Source: Neckera pumila
Taxonomy: Eukaryota > Streptophyta > Bryopsida > Hypnales > Neckeraceae
Reading direction: 5' to 3'
NCBI GenBank assembly: GCA_963969595.1
Contig: OZ018409.1
Coordinates: forward strand, 32,749,282-32,813,281
DNA length: 64,000 nt
The notes beneath the pieces are model-generated. The model ran no database searches. It was not told the origin of the DNA and saw only the letters and a program-made list of their open reading frames with translations. The position numbers were made by a program, and so were the translations under genes. The first letter of the stretch is position 1. Each line of letters opens with the position of its first letter. This document shows, piece after piece, positions 24,376 to 36,438 of the stretch.

Positions 24376-24708
24376 GAGCATCCTCAGTTCACTGAATATA
24401 TTGGCCCTCTAAGTTTAATTTATTTCTAACTTTTGACTTGTATATATGGTAATTAGAACTTGAAATGACAAAGTGCATCCCAAAGTAATTTGAATAGACA
24501 TAAGAAAATTCAAATTTAGACATTAAATGACCACTTTAAAAGCACTTTATTTTTATTGTCAAATGTTTACATTTGGGTTTTCTTGTATCCACTCAAAGTG
24601 CTTTGGGATGCACTTCCAATGATACAAATTTCAGGTTCTAATTATATATCATTCAAAAGTTAGAAATAAATTTGGAGGGCTTTAATACTAGTTGGACTGA
24701 AGATGCTT
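24376..24708. mobile_element. MITE, GAGCATC ends (PIF/Harbinger-like)
   Basis: The left end GAGCATCCTCAGTTC and the right end (inverted) AAGCATCTTCAGTCC are imperfect inverted repeats. Inner parts also mirror each other: CCTCTAAG.TTAATTTATTTCTAACTTTTGA against its complement, and AAGTGCATCCCAAAG against CTTTGGGATGCACTT. Left flank TAA, right flank TCA, a degraded 3-bp target duplication. Shares end type with the element at 54983-55411. Confidence 0.7.
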
Positions 24709-25179
24709 TCAACAAGACCAAGAAAGGAAATTCCATAAGATTAAAAGACCTTACTTTGATTGTTTTTAAGTGATTTTGGCCATAAAGATTGAAGTAGTAC
24801 ATTTGTATTTTTTAGGCAATTGACTTTTACAAAAAAAATAAAAGAATGAAGGATAAATGGCAATGCATTTTGAGTTGGAATTAGGTAGGAATAGATTTGG
24901 ATTTGGAAGAGTTTAGGTGTACTAATTAGTGAGAAGAATAAGGTCTTTGTATATTACTCACAGTCTTCTTTCTAGCACAAATAGAATTTATAATATTTAG
25001 TCAATGTTTCGGTTGACAAATTAATTATAAATATTTTGTATAAATCCCTAGTTTCTAATTTTGACACCTAAAAAATATACTTAGCTGTTTTTAACGATGT
25101 TACCTTTGGTTCATTCCTACTATGAAGAATATCTTAACCTGGATAAAAAAAATGTTAAGGTGAAGTGGCTTGATTATAA

Positions 25180-25440
25180 AAAAGTTAGTCATAGTGTTTT
25201 AGAGTCTCTAGTGATGGAGGTACACATTCTTATCCTAGTATCTCTAATTGTGGAAGTGCACATTCTAATCCTAGATTCTCTAATTATAGAAGTATACATT
25301 CTGATCCTAATATCTCTAATTGTAGAAATACACATTCTGATCCTATATTATCGAATTATGGAAGTACATATTATAACCCTAAAGTCTCTAATTAAAAAGG
25401 TGCATCTTCTAATCCTAGGATTTTTAGCTATAGAAGCATA
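25180..25440 (+). repeat. 36-bp minisatellite, about 7 copies
   Basis: Units of 36 bases built on 'tctctaattgtggaagtgca' plus 'cattctaatcctaga'. Because 36 is divisible by three, two plus-strand frames give 12-residue repeats: a hydrophobic one (EVHILILVSLIV type) inside an open frame at 25097-25441, and a Ser/Asn/Pro/Tyr one (HSNPRFSNYRSI type) with one stop. It could be a relic of a repeat-containing gene, but the open frame may simply come from the periodicity. Confidence 0.7.
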
Positions 25441-25441
25441 G

Positions 25442-26081
25442 GCTAGACAATGAACGAATTCTCTTATCATATCAATCCATAATAACTTAGTTGGAATCAA
25501 CAGTATTCTACAAGAACTTGCTTATAAACTTTTCAACAACTAATTTTTGGAAGAATGTGCTTCTGGTGGACAAAATCAAAGAATGCCAGTGAAATTTCAC
25601 TAGCAATAAAAACGTTGGTTGGAGTTCTTGCTTCTCCTTCAAAGGTCCAAATTTTATCATCCATGGTAAATAATAAGTTTCCTTAATTATGGTTCGACAA
25701 GACCAGATGTGACCCACTCATCGTCAGCTTGCTCACAAACCAACACATGGTCCCTTAAAACTCATCGTAGACTTTAAAAAAAATGTTCCCCAACTTTTAG
25801 GGTTTCCCCTTCTTCGTCATCGTCTCCCTACTCCTTCCAGTTCTCTCTTCGCCATAGCCATCTCCCCCGCGTCGGTGCTTCAGCACCTCCTTGCTCTAAG
25901 TTACTCTTGCTTCGTCTTCATCCTTCACAAACCTCTCCGTGTTCTCGTTTTTTCACAACCACGGAATCAAATACTGAAGATTTAAAGTTTTGTCATACAT
26001 TTCTTCGTCTTCGCCGCCTTCTCCATTTGCATTTTTCTTTTCTTTTTTGTTTAGCGAAGACGCTGTTGATTCTTTAGGCTC
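25442..26081 (+). other. Upstream region of the Wee1-type kinase gene
   Basis: From about 25780 the sequence turns pyrimidine-rich and more GC-rich ('cttcttcgtcatcgtctccc'), as in a plant 5' UTR. Likely promoter and leader of the kinase gene. No TATA box assigned. Confidence 0.4.
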
Positions 26082-27631
26082 ATGAGGTCGGAGGCACGTG
26101 ATGGAATTAAGAAAAGGTAAGCTTTTCTCTACTCTTCCACCTGCCGTTGTTTTCTGGATGGAGCTTCGAATTTATTCGTCAGATTTTTAGTGTGAGGAAT
26201 GCAAGGATCAATCCTGTCTTTCGTCGCTGTAAAGTATTAGTACCTTGGTGGGATGACCTCGGGATCATGGGATTGGCTCAAGTTTTTTTGGCTGCAACTC
26301 TGCTTCGATTAGGGCAATTCTCGTTCCGTGATGAATTCTATTAATAACGTACCGAACTGACTGGAGGTGTAGAGGTAGTATCTCGTTGCGTGCACGGGTG
26401 TTAGGATTTTCTCACTAATTGGAGGTTAAGTGTGGAGCGTGTTGCTGGAATTGTGACTAAATCGGAAAACGCTGGAATTTTTTTTCCAATTTTTTAATCT
26501 TTTTTTATTTTTATTTTTAAAGGTTCGAGATCACTGCTTCTTATCTGAAGTATGGATATGGTAGATTTTGGTTCTTTCGGGATGAAGACACGATTAAGCT
26601 TCTCTTGCTCGTGCTTCTGGCGAGGTAGTAGTATTTAGATTGCCCGATTTGGAGTCATTAGAATGACGGATGTGCTTGTTGGAACTATCCTCGATTAGGA
26701 CAATTTTCTTATGAGATTAATTTTTGTGAATTTTGTACTGAACTATCTGGAGATAACTATAGTTAGTATCTCTTTGTCTCGGGCCTTTTGAGGGTTTCCA
26801 TGCAAATTGGAGTTAAGTGTGGGATCTGTTATTGTAATTACGAATTATTTAGAGGACACTATTTTGCATCACTTTAAGCGTTGCGACCAATACGTAGGAG
26901 TGTGCTTTCATTGAGGGATCACTGTAGAGATCACTTTGGGTTTAGGAGCTAAATGTGTTCAGGAGTACAAAGTCTTAGCACTTCGCGTGGATAGGACTTC
27001 GCGTGGATTTTTCATGCAATGTCAGAGGGGGAGGTTGTAGACCGTTATAAGTGACAGAAGGAAAAGCCCATTCCTTTCAAAGAATTGTGGCCATAGGCAT
27101 GAAACCAAGTCATGATTGATTGCAAATGAGTCCAGCCAAGTGTACGAATAGACGAATTAAGTATCTGCCAGTTAGCTGATGAGAGACAGTCTTTGCAGTT
27201 TTTGATGCAGTTCAATGAATAGTGGAAGGTTTCTTGCTTATAACAGTTGTTTTCATTATTCTGTTCTAATACTTGTAGTTGCATGGAAGCTGTTTCATTT
27301 ATTCCTTCATGTGGCTATCATTGTGTTATTGTTCCCAGAATTTAAGGATTTTTTAGACTTCACAATGGGATATTTATGAAGGGTTTGTTTAGAGTCGCTT
27401 TTCAATTATTTGCTCGTTAGAAAGAATTGTATTGCTTAGCCTTGAGGAGCTCGTGGAATAATTATCATACAGACACGTCAAATCTGGTGGTTTAGCACGT
27501 GGTACTTCCCAAATTGATATTATTTCATTTTACATCAGTTCAGTTTCTTGACATTCGTAATGATGCTCCTTGGTGTCAGGGATTGGGGAAGAAATGTCAT
27601 CCTCGCTACGGGAACGCTTTTCCACAAGTAG
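26082..27631 (+). promoter_or_regulatory. Predicted spliced upstream ORF of the kinase gene
   Basis: ATG 26082 opens a frame (MRSEARDGIKK) that reaches a donor AAAAG/GTAAGC (exon end 26116). Joined to the acceptor GTCAG at 27579, it continues out of frame with the kinase and stops at TAG 27629-27631, past the kinase ATG at 27594. This would be an overlapping uORF that represses translation. It holds only if this splice is used; an unseen alternative first exon would change it. Confidence 0.4.
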
Positions 27632-29918
27632 CATGGCTGTAAGGGGCCAGGCTGCGGCAAATGCCGAGGTTTTGGGAATTCTGGAATCCAGCAGTCGTCA
27701 AACCGTTCCTCATAATACAGATGGCAAAGGGTTGTTACCAACATCTAGCCTTCCGCCATTATTCATAAATACTGGACGAGCGACTGAGGGGTTTGGCATA
27801 CGATCACGGTCTTGGCACGAAGAGGTTGGTCTTCATCGTCCTCTCCTCTTTATGTGCTTGTAGCTGTGCAGCAATGTTCATGTTTAAAGTACGTGAGATT
27901 TAGTGTGACTACAACCAATACATGCCGAAACTCACAAGTTGATGAATTGTCAAGGCGAATCAAAGATCAGAAGCGGTGAGCTCGATTTAGATAAAGGGGG
28001 GAGTGGAGGAGAAGCGGATGTCAAACCAGCTGCTGAAACTGTGGCACTCGAGGATGGTGACTTTCAGTCTCCTCCAACCACACCAAAATCAGCTACTAGT
28101 ACTCCTTTCTTGGAGTGTCCCGGTACTCCTATTCTCAAGTAAGTTTTCGACTTTTACTCATGTTCTGTTTTAATATTGCTTTCTAAAACTTTGAAAAAAC
28201 TGGGAACACTGATTTTAATTTTCTGTTATAATAATGAGTGCGAAGATGTCTGATTTTCTATACCATATCTTGCATATTCTGGTCATTCAGAATTGCAGGA
28301 TGCATAATAAAGGTATTGATTGTTGCCTCTATTGCCGGTGCCGTACTTTATGACTTACAGGAGAAAACAGCTGTCCAGACAACAAAGTCTGAGGGATACC
28401 AAGTTGCTTCTTACTACACATCTCAAGAGGACAGCCAGCATATTTATGTTCGACAAACACTTCGAATACCTTCGAGAAATTGGGCATGGGTCTTTCAGCA
28501 CGGTTCGTAAATTTTTCTACTTATCCAGTGCGTTTGACGTTTTCGTCGTGTAATTTGAAATTCGGGAAATGGTCGGCCATCCGTGCTTGCTTGCACCCAG
28601 TCGATGACACATTTGTCTAGAGAATATCCAACGTCGACCTGGGTATACTTCTACAGCTGTATCCTTGTTAAATTACTACCGAATGGCGAGTTGCGTGCAT
28701 AGCATGCCATGTCTGTTCATTGAATTCTTTGCAAGGCATAATCTATGATAAAACTTGCTGTCTCTGACATGCAGGATGTCGTTATTGTTTGACTTCCTGC
28801 ACATTCTTGGAGGCGATTGACCTTGATTGGCATGCTGGATTTCAGGTTTACGAAGCTCGAGATAGGAAAGGAGGTGCACTATGTGCAGTAAAAATGAGTA
28901 AGCGAGAATTCTTTAGTCGTGTGGATCGAGATCGATACATGCGGGAGATTCAAAGTGTTGCGTGCCTCGCTGAACATCCAAACGTAGTGAATTACTTTAG
29001 GGGTTGGCAACAGGATTCTCACTTCTATATTCAAATGGAGCTCTGTGAGGCAGGCAATCTTCGCATGCTCCTTGATTCTCTCAAACAGCCTCTTGATGAA
29101 CCTCAGGTATTGCTACTCTGAAGTTGACTCCTGCCCGTCCAAAGTTCTTTACTACGCTGTTTGGAATCATGTGCAAGTGTAGTTTTTAGTATATGGTGTA
29201 ATTATGTGTAAGTGCAGTTTTCAGTAATTTAGTATATGGTGCTTTTGTGATTGTTTGGTAATTCTAAATGTACCTGTGGGTGCGAGTTTTCTGCCAGGTG
29301 TGGGAGTACATAGATCAAGTCGCTTCAGGATTAAGTCATATACATAAGCATGGAGTACTTCATCTTGATATCAAGCCAGAAAACATTTTTATAGATGGCC
29401 AAGGTACGAACCTCGGCTTTGCCACTGCGCATTGCTAGTTCTGTGCATCAGCTTCGGCACTTAGGGATTAAGGCAAATATAGTTTTATTTATTTATTTAT
29501 TTTTCTGTGGCTGTGGTTTCTTTTGACAGTCAAGAGAGTCACTCGCTTGACTGGCGTCCTTTCCTTGTGTGTAGGTAACTTGAAAATAGGCGATTTTGGG
29601 TTAGCAGTGCCCTGCAAGTTGTGGGAGTGGGAAGAGGGCGATGGGGGATACCTAGCACCGGAGTTGCTTCAAGACGAAGACCCAAGCCCCAAGGCTGACA
29701 TATTCAGCTTTGGTGCCATGGTGTACGAGTGGGTTATAGGGCTACAGTTACCCAGAGCAAGACCTGATTTGGAAGAGATCCCTAGGATGCCCTCTTGGCG
29801 GAGTGAAGCTCTTTGTGCATTGGTTTCTGCAATGTTAAATCCGGATCCTGGCAAGCGACCAAGCGCGGACCAGATTATTTCATTTCGGAAGAATCGGCTT
29901 ACATTAGAGCTTCAGTAA
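27594..29918 (+). CDS. WEE1: Wee1/Myt1-family protein kinase, about 427 aa
   Basis: Six coding exons in phase: 27594-27824, 27939-28138, 28361-28502, 28846-29106, 29298-29403 and 29575-29918 (1284 nt). Wee1 kinases phosphorylate the inhibitory Tyr of cyclin-dependent kinases; plant WEE1 acts in the DNA-damage and replication checkpoint. Visible motifs: Gly-loop EIGHGSFSTVYEA (about 183-195), Lys207 in CAVKMSK, HLDIKPEN with Asp302 (HLD instead of HRD), DFG at 320-322, and EEGDGGYLAPE (333-343), the activation-segment hallmark of Wee1/Myt1. The N-terminus (1-175) is poorly conserved, with SP/TP sites (SPPTTPKS, CPGTPIL). YLAPELLQ also resembles Myt1, so the subfamily is less certain than the family. 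The start is tentative, because the upstream ATG at 26082 is out of frame. Confidence 0.85.
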
Positions 29919-31173
29919 ACTTTAATATTTGAAAGCCATTGCTGGCACTGATTTTGGATGTACATATATTATTCAGAGAACTGCGTTACTGATTTGAAAA
30001 TGGCGAATCGGTAATTGACTCACTGCTTCTAGGTTCTCCCAATGGCTGTTAAACTTCTGTACACTGCAAAGAGATTCCTGAAGACCATCCTTCCGGAAAG
30101 AAATTATGTGGAGGCTTATGTGGAGCCGTAAGAATGATGGAGATAATACTAGAAAGAATGGAGAGTTTATTCTCAAATCTTTTGTGTGCAACAGGGTTCT
30201 CTGTAGGGGATGGTAACTATGGTAGAGTCAGGACCATGGAGCTTTGGGACCGAGAAACCATGTACCAAACTCCGAGACTTGAGAATATTAACAGTATGTG
30301 CTGGTCCTTATACCTAATATGAAGGTCTTGGGAACAATGTTAAGTCCATTTTGAGCCTCGTTGTTACTCACTGGTTTTTTCCTTGAATTTTTTTCTTAAA
30401 ATTAATTAGTTAATTTTTTTTTCATGTTTTGATTGAAATTTTGTGTGCAATGTAATACTCTGAGACAGTTTCATACTTAACCCCTGAAGGTTCGTACATC
30501 CCCAAAGTGGATGATGCCTTGGTCAACCTTGATTGAAACTTTTTCAAATAGCCATTTTTGGTGTTTGATTTAAACTAAGAAAATGAAAATTGACAAGTTT
30601 TTTTGATAGATCTTCACAGCAATCTCCATTTCTACTTCTATCTATTACAAAAATCAAATTAATTGAAAAAAATTAAAATTAATTGGGATAATTTTGTTGC
30701 TATGTATATTTATTCATTTATTTTTATTTTTTGTTACAAAAAAATTATTACAATTCTAATTTTTTATTAAAAAAATTGAAAATATTTTGAATCATTGATA
30801 AAAAGTGACTTTTGTATTTTTTTTTGGAATGTTTCAATTTATTGGATCAACTTCAATAGTGAATATGGCTTGCTAAGCACCACATTCAGATAACAAAGTC
30901 AAAGCACTATTCACTTTTGCAAACTTCGATTGCATAAACTTTGGGCAAGCAATAAGACACATACCCTTGCTTTAAGGAGATTTTTGATCTCCCTATGAAT
31001 TGCCTTCAAAGCCCCATTGCTTGATTTGAAAAATTAATTTGAATGTGTGTCATGTGAAATTATGAATTATCTTGTAGAGATATCTTTTAAGTACTCAATG
31101 AGAACATTCTTTAGTCAAGATTTTGGTCTAGAATTTTGAATTTCATATCTTCTTCATATTGAGTTTGCATTAT
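29919..31173. other. Kinase 3' flank and AT-rich intergenic DNA
   Basis: 29919-30350 is likely 3' UTR of the kinase gene. Beyond it lie AT-rich repeats, with a TTAACCCCTGAAGG repeat end at about 30479. No gene seen. Confidence 0.4.
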
Positions 31174-31985
31174 TTAATCCCTCAAGGACCAAGGCCTATT
31201 TTTCTGTCAAGAACCACTTAAAATTGCCATTTCTGCTACATTCACCTAGAGAAACAAATAATATTTTTTTTAGAATCTAACCATAGAATCTTATACTCTA
31301 CTTGTCTAAGATCATGTGGTAAAAATTTCATGAAGTTTGACTTTATAGATTGGAAGATATTAGCATTCAAAGTTGGAAAAAAAAATTTGAACGTTGGCCT
31401 GCAATTTCAGATGACTTTGGCTGACATTTGCGGAAATTTTTTGCACTACAGACTTCAAATTAAAAAAATTTCAGTATTGAAGAATTGAGTAGAAAGTCTA
31501 GGAAACAAATTTTTAGAAAAAACCCACTTGATTATCATTTTAAAAAAAATTATTAGGCAGAAGTAGGTCCAAGATAGAAGAAATACTAAATTGTTAACTA
31601 AATTGTATAAGTTCCATTTAGAAATGAATCCTATAAGTTATTTTTTGGTAAGAAGATGCTTAGATTGCCTAAAAAACAAGACTGTTCATAACTTTCACAT
31701 CACAAATCCAAATGGAATGAATAAAGCTTCACATATAGACAAAAATAAGATCTATAAGGAATTTTTATTTTATTTAATTTCATATTTTTGTGGATTTTTT
31801 CCTTGCCCTGCAACATAAAAATTATGTTTAAAATGGCATAACTTTTGCTCCCGGGCACCAATTGTTAGTACAATCAAGACATCTACAAACCTAAAAAAAT
31901 CAAGTTCATCAGGTTCATGCTTCAAAAGTTATAGTGAAGGACAACCACAACTTTGCAAAATCCTACCGAAAATAGCTAGTTGTTT
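31174..31985 (+). repeat. Repeat related to the 62992-63903 element
   Basis: Begins TTAATCCCTCAAGGACCAAG and follows the element at 62992-63903 in order and orientation. Shared landmarks include AAAACTGCCATTTCT-like text, AGAAATGAATCCTA.AAG, AAGAAGATGCT, AAAAAACAAGA.TGT, CATAACTTTC and AGACAAAAATA. The right end with the inverted terminal repeat is missing or unrecognisable. No coding capacity. Confidence 0.65.
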
Positions 31986-34900
31986 CTTGCAACCACCCTC
32001 TCAGAGTCTCAATCAAACAATTATTTTTAGTCATAGTTACCTCATGACTTTAGTTTCTCTTACACTAGCTAGAGTCTCTCTTACTCACATTGGTTTGCCA
32101 CTCATTTATTTTTTCTAATTTTGCTCTTCAGTTTCTTCCATTTTTCTCACATAAGTGCATTTAGATGGAAGCACACTTCCATTTTTTTGCTACACAACAT
32201 TATGTATAGTTTATGCACCCACATGACACAATTTATGGACTACATAGTGCCAAGTCTAATAGTTCATCAAAGACATCCATATTTGTCTATTTCAAAAATC
32301 TGAGTACACTATAGAAAGAGGGTTTGTGTTATGAGTTATAACGCATTTCTGACTATCCAATGGAATGGTGACAAATCTGCCTTGAAAACCAGACTTGGCA
32401 TTATGTTTCTATGACTAAGCTTTTCTCTGATTCGCGTAGCTAGCGGCTCCTTCTCTCTTGGTGTTCTATGTGTACTGATTGGGGCCTGTTGATTGAGCTA
32501 TGGCCTAGGAAGAAGTGCTCTTGGCTATGAAGGAGGTATTATATATTTCCCTTGCATCTTCTAAGCGAAGACCTCAAATGATTTTTTTTGGTCAAACATT
32601 GAAGTTTTGCTTCCCAAAAATTGGAGTGAATTTTTAGAACTTGAAAGCATGTTGTGGCTACGCTAAAATTTTGATGTTTTTGTTCTATTTTATCAACCCC
32701 CTATAGATTTTAAAGAGAAGCTTGTGTAGGAGGCATCGGTGGGGATGGAGTTGCCATTGGAATTTGTCTATTGGTATGACAGTATTTCTGAGCCTTGAAT
32801 CACTCTCAATTAGTTGGAGTTTTTCATTATTTAGCTTCTTTCTTCCTTGACTTGCAATGTCTATGGTTCCATGTTTCAATTTTTTTGATTGTCAGAGTTG
32901 TTTGAAGTATCCTTGCAACCTCAGGTGTTAGCAACTTTCAAAAATAGTTTGTGAAGATCTCAATGTTTTGCAAAATTTGAGGATGACTTCAATGCAATTG
33001 CAGGGTATGCCTTTAGCCACATGTATTTCTAGTAAATTTTTATTGATTGCAAATAAATCTAGTAAATCTCCTTAAAGGTCTTTACTTATAATCTAATGTC
33101 TAGGACTAAAACACCCCTTTCTCTTGTAGTGTATATATAGGCTACAACTTTTTTTAAATGTTTCAAAATATTCTTCTCCAAAGCATGGTTACTTAGCATC
33201 TTCATATTCTTTTTGGTTTTTTGATGAATCAAATCTTAGGATTTGTTAAAGTGTGTCCCTCAAAATTGTTTAAGTATATTTGAACTTTTTAAAGTATATC
33301 TTAAGTTCAAGAATGAAGTCCTTTACGGATTGCAAGATTATAATGCCTAAACTTCAAAACAAGTTTTCTCTAGCCAGTACTAATAGTAAAGTTTTGTGTT
33401 TCAAAGTTTTTAGTAATCTCATATATCATTTATAAAAGAATATAGATTGGAAGGAGGAATCAAGATGAAGAAAAAACCCTTATAATTTTGACGGTGAAAA
33501 ATTTCTAGTAAACATTATAAATCCTATATTTTTGTTTTTATTTGAAAATTTTGAAATTGAATTTAGAAAAAACTTTACATGTTGTATTTGCCTTCATTGC
33601 CTACAAAACAAATCTCTTCACAACTTTCATCTTATTCCAAGCTTCTTGTATAAATATCAATCTATCCAATCAACAAAATTAATTCATTTCCTAAAAAAAC
33701 ATTATTTGTTGCAAGTTTTAAAATTGAAATAATAGAAAATTTCCTTACAACTTTTGCAATACTTATAGGCTTGACATGAAACAAAGCTTTGCATGAAGAG
33801 CATGATGATTAGGAGGTACTATAAAAGCTTAAAACAAAAATTCAAATGACAATATTAAGTCAATGGAGCCTATTTAAATTTTCAGAATCCAAAAGTTTGG
33901 AAGAATCATGAATATAGAACTTCTTTGAAGACTATTTAATGAAAGAAGGTATTTCGAAGAAGACAAAATTAACCTAGTACCAATAACTTTGTCTTGTCAT
34001 TAAGAAATATTGATCACAATTGCAAGAACGTTGTTGCAAGCAATCTATATCCTAAGTATTTTTTAGTTTAAAAGAAAGTACAATTTGAGTTAAAAAATGA
34101 ACTTCATAATTCACTTCTAGTAGTAAATGACCTAGTTGAACATAATATTGGGATGTAATATATAGCTCTTCAAATATTTCACATCATTAATTAGATTGGT
34201 ATGAATAAAAGATTTTTGTATACATATAGATATATAGAATTTAAAATCATTTTTGTCCTATCCAATCTTAGTAAGTTGCCAAATAATATCCAAATCTCTT
34301 TTTATTTAATGATCATAACTATACAAAATTTGGTGAGTCATTAAATACGAATTGAGCAAAGACTCATTTGCATTCCTTGTATATTATCTTGCAAGATGAA
34401 TAAAAAAAATATATATGTACATTAAGTTTAACCTCTAAATTTTTTTTGCATGTTATGTTCAATAAAATGCAAAAAGTGGACATGTTTGGATCTAAAAACT
34501 TAGATGGAAAAAATTCTTAAAAAAACAAATCAAAATTAAAATTATATTTATATAAAGCTAATAAATTTTTCTATCTTGTGGGAAAGTTTTAAGAAAATTT
34601 ACCAAAAATTGAGGTCATAAGAACCTATCCAAACTCTTGAGAGTCCCCCAAGGGAACTCTTGGTCTTTTACAGATTGATAAATATTTCTATTATCACCCA
34701 AATTTTTGAACGAGTACAATAGTTTGAGTTTTGGTACATTCAAAACTCCAATTCAATATTACTCCCTAGTATTTACTGCAAGGAGAGTAACAACTTTATA
34801 TTCTTTACAATCAAGCTATTAAATTTGGCACATTTGAATACATTTATGGACTCTTTGTTCCCAAATTATTTAGAAATCTCTGAAAAATACAAAATAATTA

Positions 34901-35062
34901 ATCATCTTAAATAAGCTAGGGAGAATTAAAAAAGATAAAAGATAATTTTTAGAAATAGAGTGCTCAATTTTCATTTCTCGACGAGATGAATTTTTTTATT
35001 TACTATTGCCTTTATAAGAAATATTACAAGTTACATTTGGGCATTAAAAGAGACCCTTGATA
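31986..35062. other. AT-rich repeat-derived stretch, no gene seen
   Basis: About 3 kb without a supported gene. 33470-33730 looks like a further decayed copy of the 31174/62992 repeat (GCCTACAAAACAA, CACAACTTTCATC). Many long A/T runs. Confidence 0.4.
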
Positions 35063-35706
35063 TTAACCCCTAAATGCCCAAGGCCTATTTTGAGCCTCTA
35101 GGAATTTGCTCTAATTTGAAAAAAAAGCCAATATTTTGATAAGTTGTGCCAGTTTCTTTTGAATTGTAACCGTACATATTCAGACTTAACGTGTTAGAGA
35201 TCACATAGGAAAACAAAACACAACAATATTACTTATGAATCAAAAGATTATAATGTTTGACTATGAGGGTGTTAAAACTATAAAAATCTTTCATTCTCCT
35301 TTTGCATATCACATCTAAAAAATTGGTCACCAAAAAAATATGAAGTTGAAGGGTCTAACGTGCATAACCCCAATCAATTTATAGCTTTTCAAAATCTATT
35401 CTACAATTTTTTTAAATGAATTTCTAATGTGCTTTTTTATCCAAGATATAGTGTATTTGAGGCTCATTTTCAAGAGCCCATAACAATATGGAAAGTCAAA
35501 ATTGCAATGGTTACCCTTGCATAAAATCTTGACTAGAAAAATCATAGTCAATCATTTTCAAAATTGAAATTTTGATGCTAAAACTAGACTTCAAAAAGGC
35601 TTTTTCAAAAATATGAACTAGTAAAAACAACAATTTGGTTAGGTTTTATTTAACATCAAAGTATTGTTAACACCAAAATTTGGTGCCTCGGACATATAGA
35701 GGTTAA
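35063..35706. mobile_element. TTAA-flanked MITE (piggyBac-like ends)
   Basis: Left junction TTAA then CCCCTAAATGCCCAAGGC; the right junction, read inverted, is TTAA then CCTCTATATGTCCGAGGC. So there is an 18-bp imperfect terminal inverted repeat with TTAA duplicated on both sides and a 636-bp interior without coding frames. TTAA targeting with ends starting CC is the signature of piggyBac-type elements. Confidence 0.6.
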
Positions 35707-36438
35707 CAAATATCAAATGAATTCTAGAAAAGTACATTTCTTTGGTTTTATAGCACACTGTAAGATGCATCCTTTAATTATCCTCTCATGTCTTCTTTCA
35801 AGGCCTTTTCTGTTGTCTTACAAAAAAACATTTAATTCAAATAAAATTATTATAAAAAAAAAAAAAAAGCAATTACATATCTTAAAATTAGATAAATTAT
35901 ATAAAATTAGTTATCTTATAGTCTTTTTTGGAAATTTTCTTAAGGTTAAATTGAATTTTAATTAAAGTTTTGTTTACTTTGGTTTGATAAGTTACAATTG
36001 CATATAATTACTTGCATTGGCCTTTTACTAAATTTATATTCTGGTCCTAACCTTGCAACTTTGAGCCACAATAAAGAGTCCATAATTTTCATTTGTGTAT
36101 CAAAGACCAATGTGGTGCTAAATTTTTTTACCTTTGAGAACTGTGACATTAAAATATTTGTTAAAATTTCTATTTTATACATTCCAATTAAAATTTGAAA
36201 ATTTGAATTCTGATCACAAGCAAAATATGAAAAAGGAAAAGAATTGCTAACTTTATATAATAGTGAAGATCCAATGAGTTCTTTACAATTCACAATATTC
36301 TAAATTCCAGTTGTAAAATACATTCACTTAAGAAAATCTACAAATACTAAAGACATGTATATTTCATACCACTTATTTGTACAAGAATAACACAAGCATC
36401 TTACCACTTTTGACCAAAAACAAAAACAATCTAACTAT
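35707..36438. other. AT-rich stretch, probable 3' flank of the ENKD1-like gene
   Basis: Open frames on both strands are low-complexity products of AT-rich DNA. No gene assigned. The right part probably includes the 3' UTR of the gene that ends at 36439. Confidence 0.4.
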
